This document shows positions 32,307-40,148 of a stretch of DNA of 64,000 nucleotides, one piece after another. This DNA comes from Mesorhizobium sp. (lineage in GTDB: Bacteria; Pseudomonadota; Alphaproteobacteria; Rhizobiales; Rhizobiaceae): assembly GCF_023954305.1 (NCBI RefSeq), contig NZ_JAMLIG010000001.1, forward strand, positions 1,612,001 through 1,676,000. Direction: 5' to 3'. Under the pieces are notes generated by a model. That model did no database searches. It saw only the letters and a list, made by a program, of their open reading frames with translations, and had not been told where the DNA came from. Every line of letters begins with the position of its first letter. Position 1 is the first letter of the stretch. The translations under genes were made by a program, and so were the position numbers.

Positions 32307-33238
32307 TCCCGCGCTCGCTGCTCTTCGTGCCTGCCGATTCGGAGAGGAAGCTCGCCAAGGGCCTGTCCTCCGGCGCCGACGCGCTGATCCTCGACCTCGA
32401 GGATTCGGTCTCGCCCGAGCGCAAGGCCGTGGCGCGCGAAATGGCCGCTTCCTTCCTTCGGGACAACCGAGGTGCCGGTCCGGCGCTGTGGGTGCGCATC
32501 AACCCCTTGCCGCAGGGCGGGCTCGACGACCTCGTCGCGATCGTGCGCGCCGCCCCCGCCGGGCTGGTCATCCCCAAGCCCGACGGCCCGTCCGACCTCG
32601 TCGCGCTCGGCCTGATGCTCGACGCGCTGGAGGCGCGCGACGGCGTCGAGACCAGGATCCCGCTCATCCCCATCGCCACCGAGACGCCGAAGGCGGTGCT
32701 GTCGCTCGGCGCCTATGCGCAGGTCTCCGTGCCGCGACTCGCCGGCATCACCTGGGGCGCGGAGGATCTGGCGGCCGCGCTCGGCGCGCGGGCGAACCGC
32801 GGGCCCGACGGCGGGCTCGACCTCACCTATCGGCTGGCCCGCTCCTCCTGCCTGCTCGCCGCGAAAGCCGCGGGCGTCGCGGCCATCGACACGGTCTGGA
32901 CCGACTTCTCCGACGCGGCGGGGTTCGCGGCCGATTGCGCGGCGGCCGCGCGGGAGGGGTTTTCGGGGCGAATGGCCATCCACCCCAACCAGGTCGCCGT
33001 CATCAACGCCGCCTTCACCCCCTCGGCCGAGGAGGTCGCGCATGCGCGGCAGGTGGTCGAGGCCTTCGCCGCAGCACCCGGCGCCGGTGTCGTCAACCTC
33101 GGCGGAAAGATGCTCGACGTGCCGCATCTGAAGCAGGCCCGCGCGCTGTTGGAGCAGGCCGACGCGTCCGCGGCGCAGAGCATGTCTCCCGAAAGTGGGA
33201 ACCGGTTTCGGGAAAAAGACATGCGACAAGAATCCTAG
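32303..33238 (+). CDS. HpcH/HpaI (CitE-type) acyl-CoA lyase
   Basis: A 311-residue lyase of the citrate lyase beta / malyl-CoA lyase type. RSLLFVPADSERKL, LILDLEDSVSPERK (metal Asp/Glu), WVRINPL with the CoA/oxo-acid Arg, PIATETPKAV (metal Glu) and WGAEDLAAALG are all present. It would cleave or form malyl-, citramalyl- or methylmalyl-CoA. ATG 32303 overlaps the MaoC stop. The last 19 residues or so (from SMSPESGNRF) are coded by a genomic palindromic repeat that has replaced the original end. Convergent with the racemase gene, stops overlapping by four bases. Confidence 0.9.
   Translation: MIPRSLLFVPADSERKLAKGLSSGADALILDLEDSVSPERKAVAREMAASFLRDNRGAGPALWVRINPLPQGGLDDLVAIVRAAPAGLVIPKPDGPSDLVALGLMLDALEARDGVETRIPLIPIATETPKAVLSLGAYAQVSVPRLAGITWGAEDLAAALGARANRGPDGGLDLTYRLARSSCLLAAKAAGVAAIDTVWTDFSDAAGFAADCAAAAREGFSGRMAIHPNQVAVINAAFTPSAEEVAHARQVVEAFAAAPGAGVVNLGGKMLDVPHLKQARALLEQADASAAQSMSPESGNRFREKDMRQES
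33181..33222. repeat. Rhizobial CATGTCT..CCGAAA palindrome inside the lyase 3' end
   Basis: CATGTCTCCCGAAAGTGGGA...TTTCGGGAAAAAGACATG, an imperfect palindrome of a kind widespread in Rhizobiales, here read as the C terminus of the lyase. Confidence 0.7.
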
Positions 33239-34377
33239 GCGGTGACGCCCGCCGCCTTCAGCCGGGCGATCTCGTCCGTCGCAAAGCCGTAGCTCGCCAG
33301 GATCTCCGCCGTGTCCGCCCCCGGTTCCGTCGCCGGATGCGCGATCTCGGACTGCGTGCGGCTGAAGCGCGGCGCGGGCGCGGTGTTGGTCACGCCGTCG
33401 ACCGTCGGGTGGATCTTTCGCGCGGCCATGTGCGGATGCGCCTTCGCCTCGTCGAGGTGCAGCACCGGCGCGAAGCAGGCGTCTGTGCCTTCCAGCACCG
33501 CGCACCATTCGTCCCGCGTCTTCGCGGCGAAGACCTCCGCGAAGCGCGCCTTCAGCCTCGGCCAGCCTTTGGCATCGTACTGGTCCGGCAGGTCCTCGCC
33601 GGAGAGGCCCAGTTTGTCGATCAGCTCCGCGTAGAACTTCGGCTCCAGCGCGCCGATCGCCACGTGCCCGCCGTCGCTGGTCTCGTAGACGCCGTAGAAC
33701 GGCGCGCCGCCGTCGAGCAGATTCGAGCCGCGCTTGGTCTGGAACGCACCCATCTGGCGGAAGGCGTGGAACATGGTCATCAGCCCGGCGGTGCCGTCGA
33801 CGATCGCCGCGTCCACCACCTGTCCCCTGCCGGAGCGCAGCGCCTCGATATGGGCGGCGAGCACGCCCATTGCCAGATACATCGACCCGCCGCCGAAATC
33901 GCCGAGCAGGTTGAGCGGCGGCACCGGCGCTCCGCCGGCCGGGCCGATCGCGTGAAGCGCGCCGGTCAGCGCGATGTAGTTGATGTCGTGGCCGGCCGCC
34001 TTGGCCAGGGGCCCGTCCTGGCCCCAGCCGGTCATGCGGCCGTAGACGAGGCGCGGATTGGCGGCGAGGCAGACGTCCGGCCCGAGGCCGAGCTTCTCCA
34101 TCACGCCGGGGCGAAAGCCCTCGATCAGAATGTCGGCTTCCCCGGCCAGCCGCAGCACCGTCGCCACGCCTTCCGGCGATTTCAGGTCGACGGCGAGCGA
34201 CCGCTTGTTGCGGTTGAACAGGTCGTAGCGGACCGGGATCGTGACGCCGAGGCCGGACGGCGCGAGCCGGTCGACCCGGACGACGTCGGCACCCATATCG
34301 GCGAGCAGCATGCCGCAAAACGGGCCCGGGCCGATGCCCGCCATCTCGATGATGCGGATGCCCGCCAGCGGTCCCAT
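33235..34377 (-). CDS. Alpha-methylacyl-CoA racemase-like protein (CaiB/BaiF family III)
   Basis: A 380-residue family III CoA-transferase fold protein. Catalytic residues of alpha-methylacyl-CoA racemases are in place: His130-Asp131 in AAGHDINYIAL and Asp160 in LLGDFGGGSM, matching His126 and Asp156 of the mycobacterial enzyme. The entry GPLAGIRIIEMAGIGPGPF is also typical. It epimerises 2-methylacyl-CoA esters; formyl- or carnitine-CoA transferases lack this His/Asp pair. Start ATG 34377. Convergent with the lyase gene; a metabolic link between the two is possible but not shown. Confidence 0.92.
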   Translation of the reverse strand: MGPLAGIRIIEMAGIGPGPFCGMLLADMGADVVRVDRLAPSGLGVTIPVRYDLFNRNKRSLAVDLKSPEGVATVLRLAGEADILIEGFRPGVMEKLGLGPDVCLAANPRLVYGRMTGWGQDGPLAKAAGHDINYIALTGALHAIGPAGGAPVPPLNLLGDFGGGSMYLAMGVLAAHIEALRSGRGQVVDAAIVDGTAGLMTMFHAFRQMGAFQTKRGSNLLDGGAPFYGVYETSDGGHVAIGALEPKFYAELIDKLGLSGEDLPDQYDAKGWPRLKARFAEVFAAKTRDEWCAVLEGTDACFAPVLHLDEAKAHPHMAARKIHPTVDGVTNTAPAPRFSRTQSEIAHPATEPGADTAEILASYGFATDEIARLKAAGVTA

Positions 34378-34532
34378 AGCCCCTCCCTGTCATTGTTCTT
34401 TGTCTCGAACTGGTGCGGGAAAAGGCCGGCGAAGGCAAGTCGGGGCGGGCCAGCCGCGGGCTATTGATCCGTGTCAAGGTGACCCGCCGGGCCCGACCTA
34501 TGGTCGGGGCGGCGCATCGAAGGACACATCAC

Positions 34533-35813
34533 ATGCGGAATTTCAAACGCGCGTTCTGGGCCGCGCTGGCCGTCCTGGCACTGCTCTGGCTGGTCGCGGA
34601 GCCGACGGTGTTCCGATCGTCCGGCTTGTTCGAACTGCGCAGTTCGATGGTGCAGCTGACCGGCGTCCTGGCGATCGGTTGCATGAGCCTGGCAATGGTC
34701 CTGGCGCTGCGGCCGCGCTGGCCGGAAGTCTGGCTCGGCGGGCTCGACAAGATGTACCGCCTGCACAAATGGCTTGGCATCGCCGCACTTGTCTTCGCCG
34801 TTACGCACTGGCTTTGGTCACAGGCGCCGAAATGGGCGGTCGGCTGGGGCTTGATCGAACGGCCGGTGCGGGGCGAGAGACCGCCGATCGCGGATCCGGT
34901 CGAAGCTTTCTTGATGAACCAGCGCGGTATCGCCGAGGGCCTCGGCGAGTGGGCCTTCTACGCCGCGGTCGTGCTGATCGTTCTGGCGCTCATCCAGCGC
35001 TTTCCCTATCGGCTGTTTTTCAAGACGCACCGTCTGCTGGCGGTTGTCTATCTGGTGCTGGCCTTCCACACGGTCGTGCTGATCAAGTTCGACTACTGGG
35101 CCTCGCCGATCAGCTGGCTGGTGGCTTTGATGGTCGCCGCTGGCGCGTGGGCGGCAGTGGTCGTCCTCTTGCGGCGCGTCGGTGCCGGACGCCAGGTCGA
35201 AGGGACGATCGCCGCGCTGCATTTCTTCCCGGGGGTCAGAGCTCTCGAGACCGAGATCGAGGTGCCGCGAGGCTGGCCGGGGCACAAGGCCGGGCAATTC
35301 GCTTTCGCCATGTCCGACACATCCGAAGGCGCGCATCCCTATACCATCGCCTCGGGATGGCGCGCCGACGACCCCAAGATCACCTTCATCACCAAGGAGC
35401 TCGGCGACCACACCAGCCGCCTGCGCGACAAGCTGCGCGTCGGCCAGAAGGTCAGGATCGAAGGGCCCTACGGCTGCTTTACCTTCGACGACGACTGTCC
35501 ACAGCAGATCTGGGTCGGCGGCGGCATCGGCGTCACGCCCCTCGTCGCCCGCATGAAGCATATGGCCCTTCAGAAGGACGCGCCCGACTGGCCAGCGTCG
35601 CAACAGGTCGACGTTTTCCACACGACCATGGACGTCGATGAAGAAGCTCTCCGCAAGCTCGCCACCGACGCGGAGAGCGCGAACGTCCGGCTGCATGGCT
35701 CGTCGATGCGCGCGACGGCCGACTCACCGGCGAGCGCATCCGCGCGACCGTGCCGCAATGGCGCGAGGCGAGTATCTGGTTCTGCGGCCCGACCGGCTTC
35801 GGCGAGGCGCTGA
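34533..35813 (+). CDS. Ferric reductase-like flavocytochrome, 3' frameshifted
   Basis: A membrane flavocytochrome of the ferric reductase/NADPH oxidase type. There are six helices (about 8-25, 40-58, 75-95, 130-150, 163-185, 193-210). The paired heme histidines lie in KMYRLHKWLG/AVTHW and KTHRLLAVVYLVLAFH. The FAD domain has PYTIASGW, then VRIEGPYGCF, and the NAD(P) loop IWVGGGIGVTPL. After about residue 388 the reading frame is wrong: a one-base loss near 35696-35698 diverts translation into a junk tail ending at 35813. The true C terminus continues in another frame to 35884. ATG 34533 has AAGGACA upstream. Confidence 0.85.
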   Translation: MRNFKRAFWAALAVLALLWLVAEPTVFRSSGLFELRSSMVQLTGVLAIGCMSLAMVLALRPRWPEVWLGGLDKMYRLHKWLGIAALVFAVTHWLWSQAPKWAVGWGLIERPVRGERPPIADPVEAFLMNQRGIAEGLGEWAFYAAVVLIVLALIQRFPYRLFFKTHRLLAVVYLVLAFHTVVLIKFDYWASPISWLVALMVAAGAWAAVVVLLRRVGAGRQVEGTIAALHFFPGVRALETEIEVPRGWPGHKAGQFAFAMSDTSEGAHPYTIASGWRADDPKITFITKELGDHTSRLRDKLRVGQKVRIEGPYGCFTFDDDCPQQIWVGGGIGVTPLVARMKHMALQKDAPDWPASQQVDVFHTTMDVDEEALRKLATDAESANVRLHGSSMRATADSPASASARPCRNGARRVSGSAARPASARR

Positions 35814-35884
35814 AGCGGGATTTCGCCGCGCAGGGCTTTCCGGTGGAACAGCGTTTCCACCAGGAACTGTTCGCGTTGCGGTAG
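35699..35884 (+). pseudogene. Detached C-terminal part of the ferric reductase-like gene
   Basis: In the shifted frame the sequence reads LVDARDGRLTGERIRATVPQ, then SIWFCGPTGFGEALKRDF and FHQELFALR to a stop at 35884. This is the expected end of the NAD(P)H-binding lobe (the CGP motif). Restoring one base at about 35697 joins it to the preceding frame. Either a true recent mutation or a sequencing error. Confidence 0.8.
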
Positions 35885-36269
35885 GGCGGACCTTCGTCCG
35901 GTGACAACGGCACCGAGCGCGTTGTCATTCAACGCGTGCTCATGACAAGTGGGCGCCTGTCGCGGACATAGCCAGAGTCAGACGTCTCCCAAAGCGTTTT
36001 GTCGCCCTCGCCGGCGCAGCACACAATGAAAAGCCGGCAGATGCGGTGATTCTCATACAATGTTGCTTTCTTGCAGATGCCTAGTCGCATGAAAGCCAAG
36101 GTCCAAGTGCGGTAGCGTTCGATCGGATTGTTTCCGATTATTGCTGAGAAGGACAAATTTGCAACTGAACATTGCTACACCCGCTGCAGCAAACTTCCGT
36201 TGCAAAAATGTCCGGTGATTCAGCCCGGCGGAATTATATAAGCCGGGTGATGAGAAGCAGCCGGACCGC
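35885..36269. other. Non-coding gap ahead of the two-component/MucR operon
   Basis: AT-richer than its surroundings; no convincing gene on either strand. It ends with a small CCGGCGGAATTATATAAGCC.. hairpin (CCCGGC...GCCGGG, 36228-36247) just before the response regulator start and probably holds its promoter and control region. Confidence 0.5.
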
Positions 36270-36992
36270 ATGAGTGGCCAGATTCATATTCTGATCGTCG
36301 ACGACGATCCCGAAATACGATCGCTGCTGGCCCGATATCTCGGCGGCCAGGGCTTTCGCGTGTCCGCGGCCTCGAACCGTGCGGAATGCGAGAGCCGGCT
36401 GACCATCAGTGAGCCCGATCTGGTCGTGCTCGACGTCATGTTGCCTGATGGTTCGGGCCTCGATATCTGCCGCGGCCTGCAGGAGCGCCGTCCGCGCACC
36501 CCGGTGATCCTGCTGACCGCGCTCAAGGAAGATGTCGACCGTATCGTAGGGCTCGAGATCGGCGCCGACGACTACCTCGGCAAGCCGTTCAATCCGCGCG
36601 AATTGGTCGCCCGGATCAGGGCCGTGCTGCGTCGCCTGGGCCACGAGGACCAACTGGCGTCCGAGGCCAGAACCTACAGCTTCGGCGCATTCGAAGTCGA
36701 TCCGCAGTTGCGTCGCATCGTGCGGGAGAGCGGAACCCCTGTTGATCTGACCGGTGCCGAGTTTGATCTTCTCAACGCTTTTCTCGAACGCCCGGGCAGG
36801 CTGCTGTCCCGCGACCAGTTGCTTGATCTGACCCAAGGTCGCAGCCGCGATCCGCTGGATCGATCCATCGACGTGCTGATGAGCCGGCTGCGGCGCAAGC
36901 TCGGCGAAAACGATACCGATCCGATCTTCAAGACGGTGCGCAACGGCGGGTACCAGCTTACCGTGCCGGTGAGGACGCAGGCCTCGCGATGA
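36270..36992 (+). CDS. OmpR-family response regulator
   Basis: A 240-residue regulator with a receiver domain (D11-D12, phospho-acceptor Asp55 in VVLDVMLPDG, Lys105 in YLGKPFNPREL) and a winged-helix domain (about 135-235: LTGAEFDLLNAFLERPGRLLS ... DVLMSRLRRKLGEN ... VRNGGYQL). Start ATG 36270. It overlaps the kinase gene by four bases. The family binds direct repeats upstream of transport and envelope genes. Its place in one unit with MucR and next to the polysaccharide cluster suggests control of surface glycans, which is inference. Confidence 0.93.
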   Translation: MSGQIHILIVDDDPEIRSLLARYLGGQGFRVSAASNRAECESRLTISEPDLVVLDVMLPDGSGLDICRGLQERRPRTPVILLTALKEDVDRIVGLEIGADDYLGKPFNPRELVARIRAVLRRLGHEDQLASEARTYSFGAFEVDPQLRRIVRESGTPVDLTGAEFDLLNAFLERPGRLLSRDQLLDLTQGRSRDPLDRSIDVLMSRLRRKLGENDTDPIFKTVRNGGYQLTVPVRTQASR

Positions 36993-38293
36993 AGTCGCTG
37001 CGCAACCGACTCGTCCTGCTCCTGATCGTCGCCATCGTTTCGGTCGTCGGCCTCGCCACCTTTGCCGCGAGCCGCGTCCTGCAGCCTCCTCCTCCGGAAG
37101 CGACGACGGAGCCGGTGGCGCATCAGCTCCATTTCCTGGCCGACCTGGTGGAACGAAACCGGCAGGTCGCGGTCGCAGCCGGCATCAGGCTGCAGGACAA
37201 GCCGGCTGCGGGAACGGAGATGCCAATCATGGCCCAGTTCCTCGGCGCCGCGATGGGGCGGACGGGCAAGGCGATGACTACCGTGGTCACCCAGGTTCCC
37301 GGGTCGTCGCTCATCGTCGCATCGGTCAAGCTCGACTCCGGGGAATGGGTGGTGAGCGAGATACCGGATTTCAGGCCGGCGCCGGGCGGATTGCGGGCGC
37401 TGGCGGGCTGGATCGTTCTGATCGTTCTCGGCAGCACGGCAATCTCCATCTTCGCCGCTTCCAAGATCATCAAGCCGCTGCAATTGCTGGAAGATGCGAT
37501 CGGACGCATCGGAGCCGACGGGATGCTTCCCCCGATCCCCGAAAGTGGCTCCGGAGAGGTGCGCGTTACCGCGCATGCACTCAATACCCTCTCGAGTCGG
37601 CTCAAGTCGGCGATGGAAAGCCGGATGCGGCTGGTCGCGGCGGCGGGACACGACCTGCGCACGCCGATGACGCGGATGCGGCTGCGGGCCGAGTTCATTC
37701 CAGACGATGCGGAGCGCGTGAAATGGTTTGGGGACCTCGAGGAGCTCGATGCGATCGCCGATAGCGCGATCAGGCTCGTCCGGGAGGAGGTCGGCAATGA
37801 CAGCCGCCAGACGGTTCGTCTCGGCAAGTTGGTTCATGAGGTCGCCGAAGAACTGATCCAGCTCGGATACGCGGTCACCCCACCGGCGCCGATATCACTG
37901 CCCATCGAGGCCGGTCCTCTCGCGCTCAAGCGGGCGCTTCGCAACCTCATCATCAATGCCGCGACCCACGGCCGGAGCGCCCGGCTCAGTCTCGACCAGG
38001 ATGACGGCTTCGCCATCGTGACGATTCGAGACGAGGGGCCGGGTATTCCGGAGGAGATGATCGAACACGTCTTTGAGCCCTTTTTTCGTGTCGATGCCGC
38101 CCGGCGCAAGACGATGCCCGGGGCGGGCCTCGGCCTCGCCATCGCCAAGGAGATCATCGAGCGATTCGGCGGAAGCATCGCGATCGCGAACAGCAAGAGG
38201 CCGAGAGGCCTCATCCAGATTGTCAGGATACCCCTCGCCCGCGGCGAGGAAGCCCGTCCACCCGCTATCGAGCCAGGAGAAGCCCTGAGATGA
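36989..38293 (+). CDS. Sensor histidine kinase (EnvZ-like)
   Basis: A 434-residue inner-membrane kinase. Helices at about 6-28 and 134-156 flank a periplasmic domain of about 105 residues. HAMP follows (IIKPLQLLEDAIGRIG), then the dimerisation domain with phospho-acceptor His221 in AAAGHDLRTPMTRMRL, and the ATPase domain with NLIINAATHG (N box), DEGPGIPEEM (G1) and GAGLGLAIAKEI (G2). ATG 36989 overlaps the regulator gene; its own stop overlaps the MucR start. The HDLRTPMTR form is typical of EnvZ relatives. The signal is unknown. Confidence 0.93.
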   Translation: MKSLRNRLVLLLIVAIVSVVGLATFAASRVLQPPPPEATTEPVAHQLHFLADLVERNRQVAVAAGIRLQDKPAAGTEMPIMAQFLGAAMGRTGKAMTTVVTQVPGSSLIVASVKLDSGEWVVSEIPDFRPAPGGLRALAGWIVLIVLGSTAISIFAASKIIKPLQLLEDAIGRIGADGMLPPIPESGSGEVRVTAHALNTLSSRLKSAMESRMRLVAAAGHDLRTPMTRMRLRAEFIPDDAERVKWFGDLEELDAIADSAIRLVREEVGNDSRQTVRLGKLVHEVAEELIQLGYAVTPPAPISLPIEAGPLALKRALRNLIINAATHGRSARLSLDQDDGFAIVTIRDEGPGIPEEMIEHVFEPFFRVDAARRKTMPGAGLGLAIAKEIIERFGGSIAIANSKRPRGLIQIVRIPLARGEEARPPAIEPGEALR

Positions 38294-38766
38294 CAGACCA
38301 AGTCGCCAAGAACAACGAGACCGTCAGCGTCTCACTAACCTGCGATATCGTCGCGGCCTATGTCGCGAACAACTCCGTGCCGCGCTCCAACCTCACGGCG
38401 CTGATCGCCGACGTCCACGCCGCGCTCGATCGGCTGCGGTCAAGCAAGCCGGGCGAAGGGGAAAAGAAGCTGGTTCCGTCCGTACCGATCAAGAAGTCGG
38501 TCTCGGACGACTACATCGTCTGTCTGGAGGACGGCAAGAAGTTCAAGTCGTTGAAGCGCCATCTCATCACCCGCTACGGCCTGACGCCCGACGAATACCG
38601 CGCCAGGTGGGATCTCCCCGCGAATTATCCGATGGTGGCTCCCGCCTTTGCCGCCGCGCGATCCGCACTCGCCAGGAGCATGGGGCTCGGGCGCAAGCCC
38701 GCTGAGCAGACAGTCGCGAGCGAGAGCGTCTCCACGCGGGGCAAGCGCAAAGTCGTGCCCGGTTGA
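38290..38766 (+). CDS. MucR/Ros-family transcriptional regulator
   Basis: A 158-residue MucR-type protein. The N-terminal oligomerisation part (SVSLTCDIVAAYVANNSVPR) and the zinc-finger-like core (VCLEDGKKFKSLKRHLITRY) are present. Against the Ros finger C-x2-C...H...H, this protein keeps Cys78 and His91 but has Asp81 and Arg95-Tyr96 where Cys and the last His would be, so it may fold without zinc, as described for some Mesorhizobium Ros homologues. The C-terminal tail is basic. MucR proteins bind AT-rich DNA, silence many genes and govern exopolysaccharide synthesis. Co-translated with the kinase (ATGA). Confidence 0.92.
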   Translation: MTDQVAKNNETVSVSLTCDIVAAYVANNSVPRSNLTALIADVHAALDRLRSSKPGEGEKKLVPSVPIKKSVSDDYIVCLEDGKKFKSLKRHLITRYGLTPDEYRARWDLPANYPMVAPAFAAARSALARSMGLGRKPAEQTVASESVSTRGKRKVVPG

Positions 38767-39554
38767 AAAGCGCGCTGCAGTCTACGCCCCTTCGTATGTG
38801 ACAACCGCATTTCGGCTATCGGACCAAGCGGACCTTTACCCGCGCCGTGCGCCGCCGATGGCGGCGGCGATCGGAGGGCAGGTCAGATCGGTGCACGCGT
38901 TTCGGCAAATGCTGTGAAGCCGCCGCGCGTCTTCCAGCGGCGAGCGGTCGTTAGCGACCGGCTGAACCTTTGCGTCTCCTATCCACGCGTAGCGTACCCG
39001 ACCCTTGCAAGGCATGGGCTGGCGAGAACGGCAAACAGGTTGTGTGCCGCCGACGTCCTCGTCGCCGGCGCAGCGAGTCCGATTGCCGTGAAAATCTCTT
39101 CGCAAAGCTCAGAGACGATTCGTTGCACAGTTTCAATGTTTGGAAACATTCAGCAATGTTCACGGCCAATTCTTACACAACTATTTGAATAATAATGATA
39201 TTAACTTTTGCGTAGGAGGCTCCGAGATAGACAAGTGCCTTGTATATGACACGCATGCGTAGATATCTCGGATCACTTCTTCGACAACTGAGAGATTCAG
39301 GCTTTCCTGGAGTGCCTGCGCCAGTGTTGGATTTCGGCCAGGCAAATGCGGAGAGTGTCAATAGCCATGTTCTGACGAGCGGGCACTCTGCCGATCTCTG
39401 TCGACCAGGCTCCGATTGGAGCATTTCCATACAAGACGGGCTTCGGCGGATGATTGTATACAAAGCCTGGGACCGGCGATGCCGCGCCGGGAGGATAGGG
39501 TGCGGACGTGGGTTGGGTTGCAGTATCCAGTGAACACATTTGTATGGATTTGAG
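38767..39554. other. 788-base gap between mucR and the first recombinase
   Basis: No convincing gene is seen. The middle (about 39100-39220) is AT-rich, with a TTTGGAAACATTCAGCAATG stretch and TGAATAATAATGATATTAAC, which would suit a promoter or MucR-type binding region. Short frames exist (for example 39240-39533 plus and 39173-39583 minus), but their composition does not look coding. Confidence 0.45.
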
Positions 39555-40148
39555 ATGAAGATCGGATATGCGCGCGTTTCCACGGTAGAGCAGAATCTGG
39601 ACTTGCAGGTACAGGCACTTCGGCGTGCCGGATGCGTCAGGATTTTTCATGACTTCGGCCTGTCAGGCGGAGAGTTCGACCGGCCTGGCCTGTCGGAGGC
39701 CTTGTCGTCGATTCGGCCAGGCGGCACCTTGGTTGTCTGGCGGCTGGACAGGCTGGGCCGCTCTCTCCCGCGCCTGATCCAGTTCATCGATCACCTTGGC
39801 CAGCGCGGCGCGGAGTTTCAGTCCGTCACCGAGAATATCGACACGACGACCTCCGGCGGCCGCCTCGTATTCCACATCCTGGGCGCACTCGCCGAATTCG
39901 AAAGGGCCCTGATCAGCGAGCGCACACGCGCCGGAATGGCGGCGGCCCGTTTTCGCGGGAGCCATCTTGGCCGCAAGCCGTCCTTGACGCAGCAGCAGGT
40001 TCAGGAAGCCATGCAACTGATCTCATCGGGCAATCCGACCGACGCGGTCGCCCGGGCCAACAGCATCACGACCAGGACGCTGCGGCGCCATATCCGCAAG
40101 CTGATGGAAGTCGACGCCTTGGCGAAAGACGGAGTGGTCGGCGGCTGA
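39555..40148 (+). CDS. Serine recombinase (resolvase/invertase family)
   Basis: A 197-residue small serine recombinase. The catalytic domain (1-about 135) has Ser9 in YARVSTVEQN, the RLDRLGRSLPRL helix with active-site arginines, SVTENIDTTTSGGRLVFHIL and FERALISERTRAGMAAA. A C-terminal helix-turn-helix (LTQQQVQEAM...ITTRTLRRHI) follows. It inverts or resolves DNA between short sites. The start at ATG 39555 follows GGATTTGAG. Convergent with the polysaccharide cluster, whose last gene overlaps it by 126 bases. About two thirds identical by eye to the recombinase at 63580. Confidence 0.93.
   Translation: MKIGYARVSTVEQNLDLQVQALRRAGCVRIFHDFGLSGGEFDRPGLSEALSSIRPGGTLVVWRLDRLGRSLPRLIQFIDHLGQRGAEFQSVTENIDTTTSGGRLVFHILGALAEFERALISERTRAGMAAARFRGSHLGRKPSLTQQQVQEAMQLISSGNPTDAVARANSITTRTLRRHIRKLMEVDALAKDGVVGG

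Noticed and set aside
31851..34377. Itaconate degradation module (CoA-transferase, hydratase, lyase)
   Set aside because: The hydratase and lyase fit, but the third protein has the His130/Asp160 pair of alpha-methylacyl-CoA racemases and is on the opposite strand, so the assignment is not supported.
32488..34467. Open frame of 659 codons on the plus strand
   Set aside because: It overlaps the lyase in another frame and runs antisense to the racemase-like gene; Arg-rich shadow translation.
35929..36156. Small minus-strand gene (75 codons) ahead of the two-component operon
   Set aside because: No ribosome site or recognisable family, and a position expected for a promoter region.
39240..39533. 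Possible small genes in the gap before the first recombinase
   Set aside because: No ribosome site, odd composition and no family resemblance on either strand; left as non-coding.
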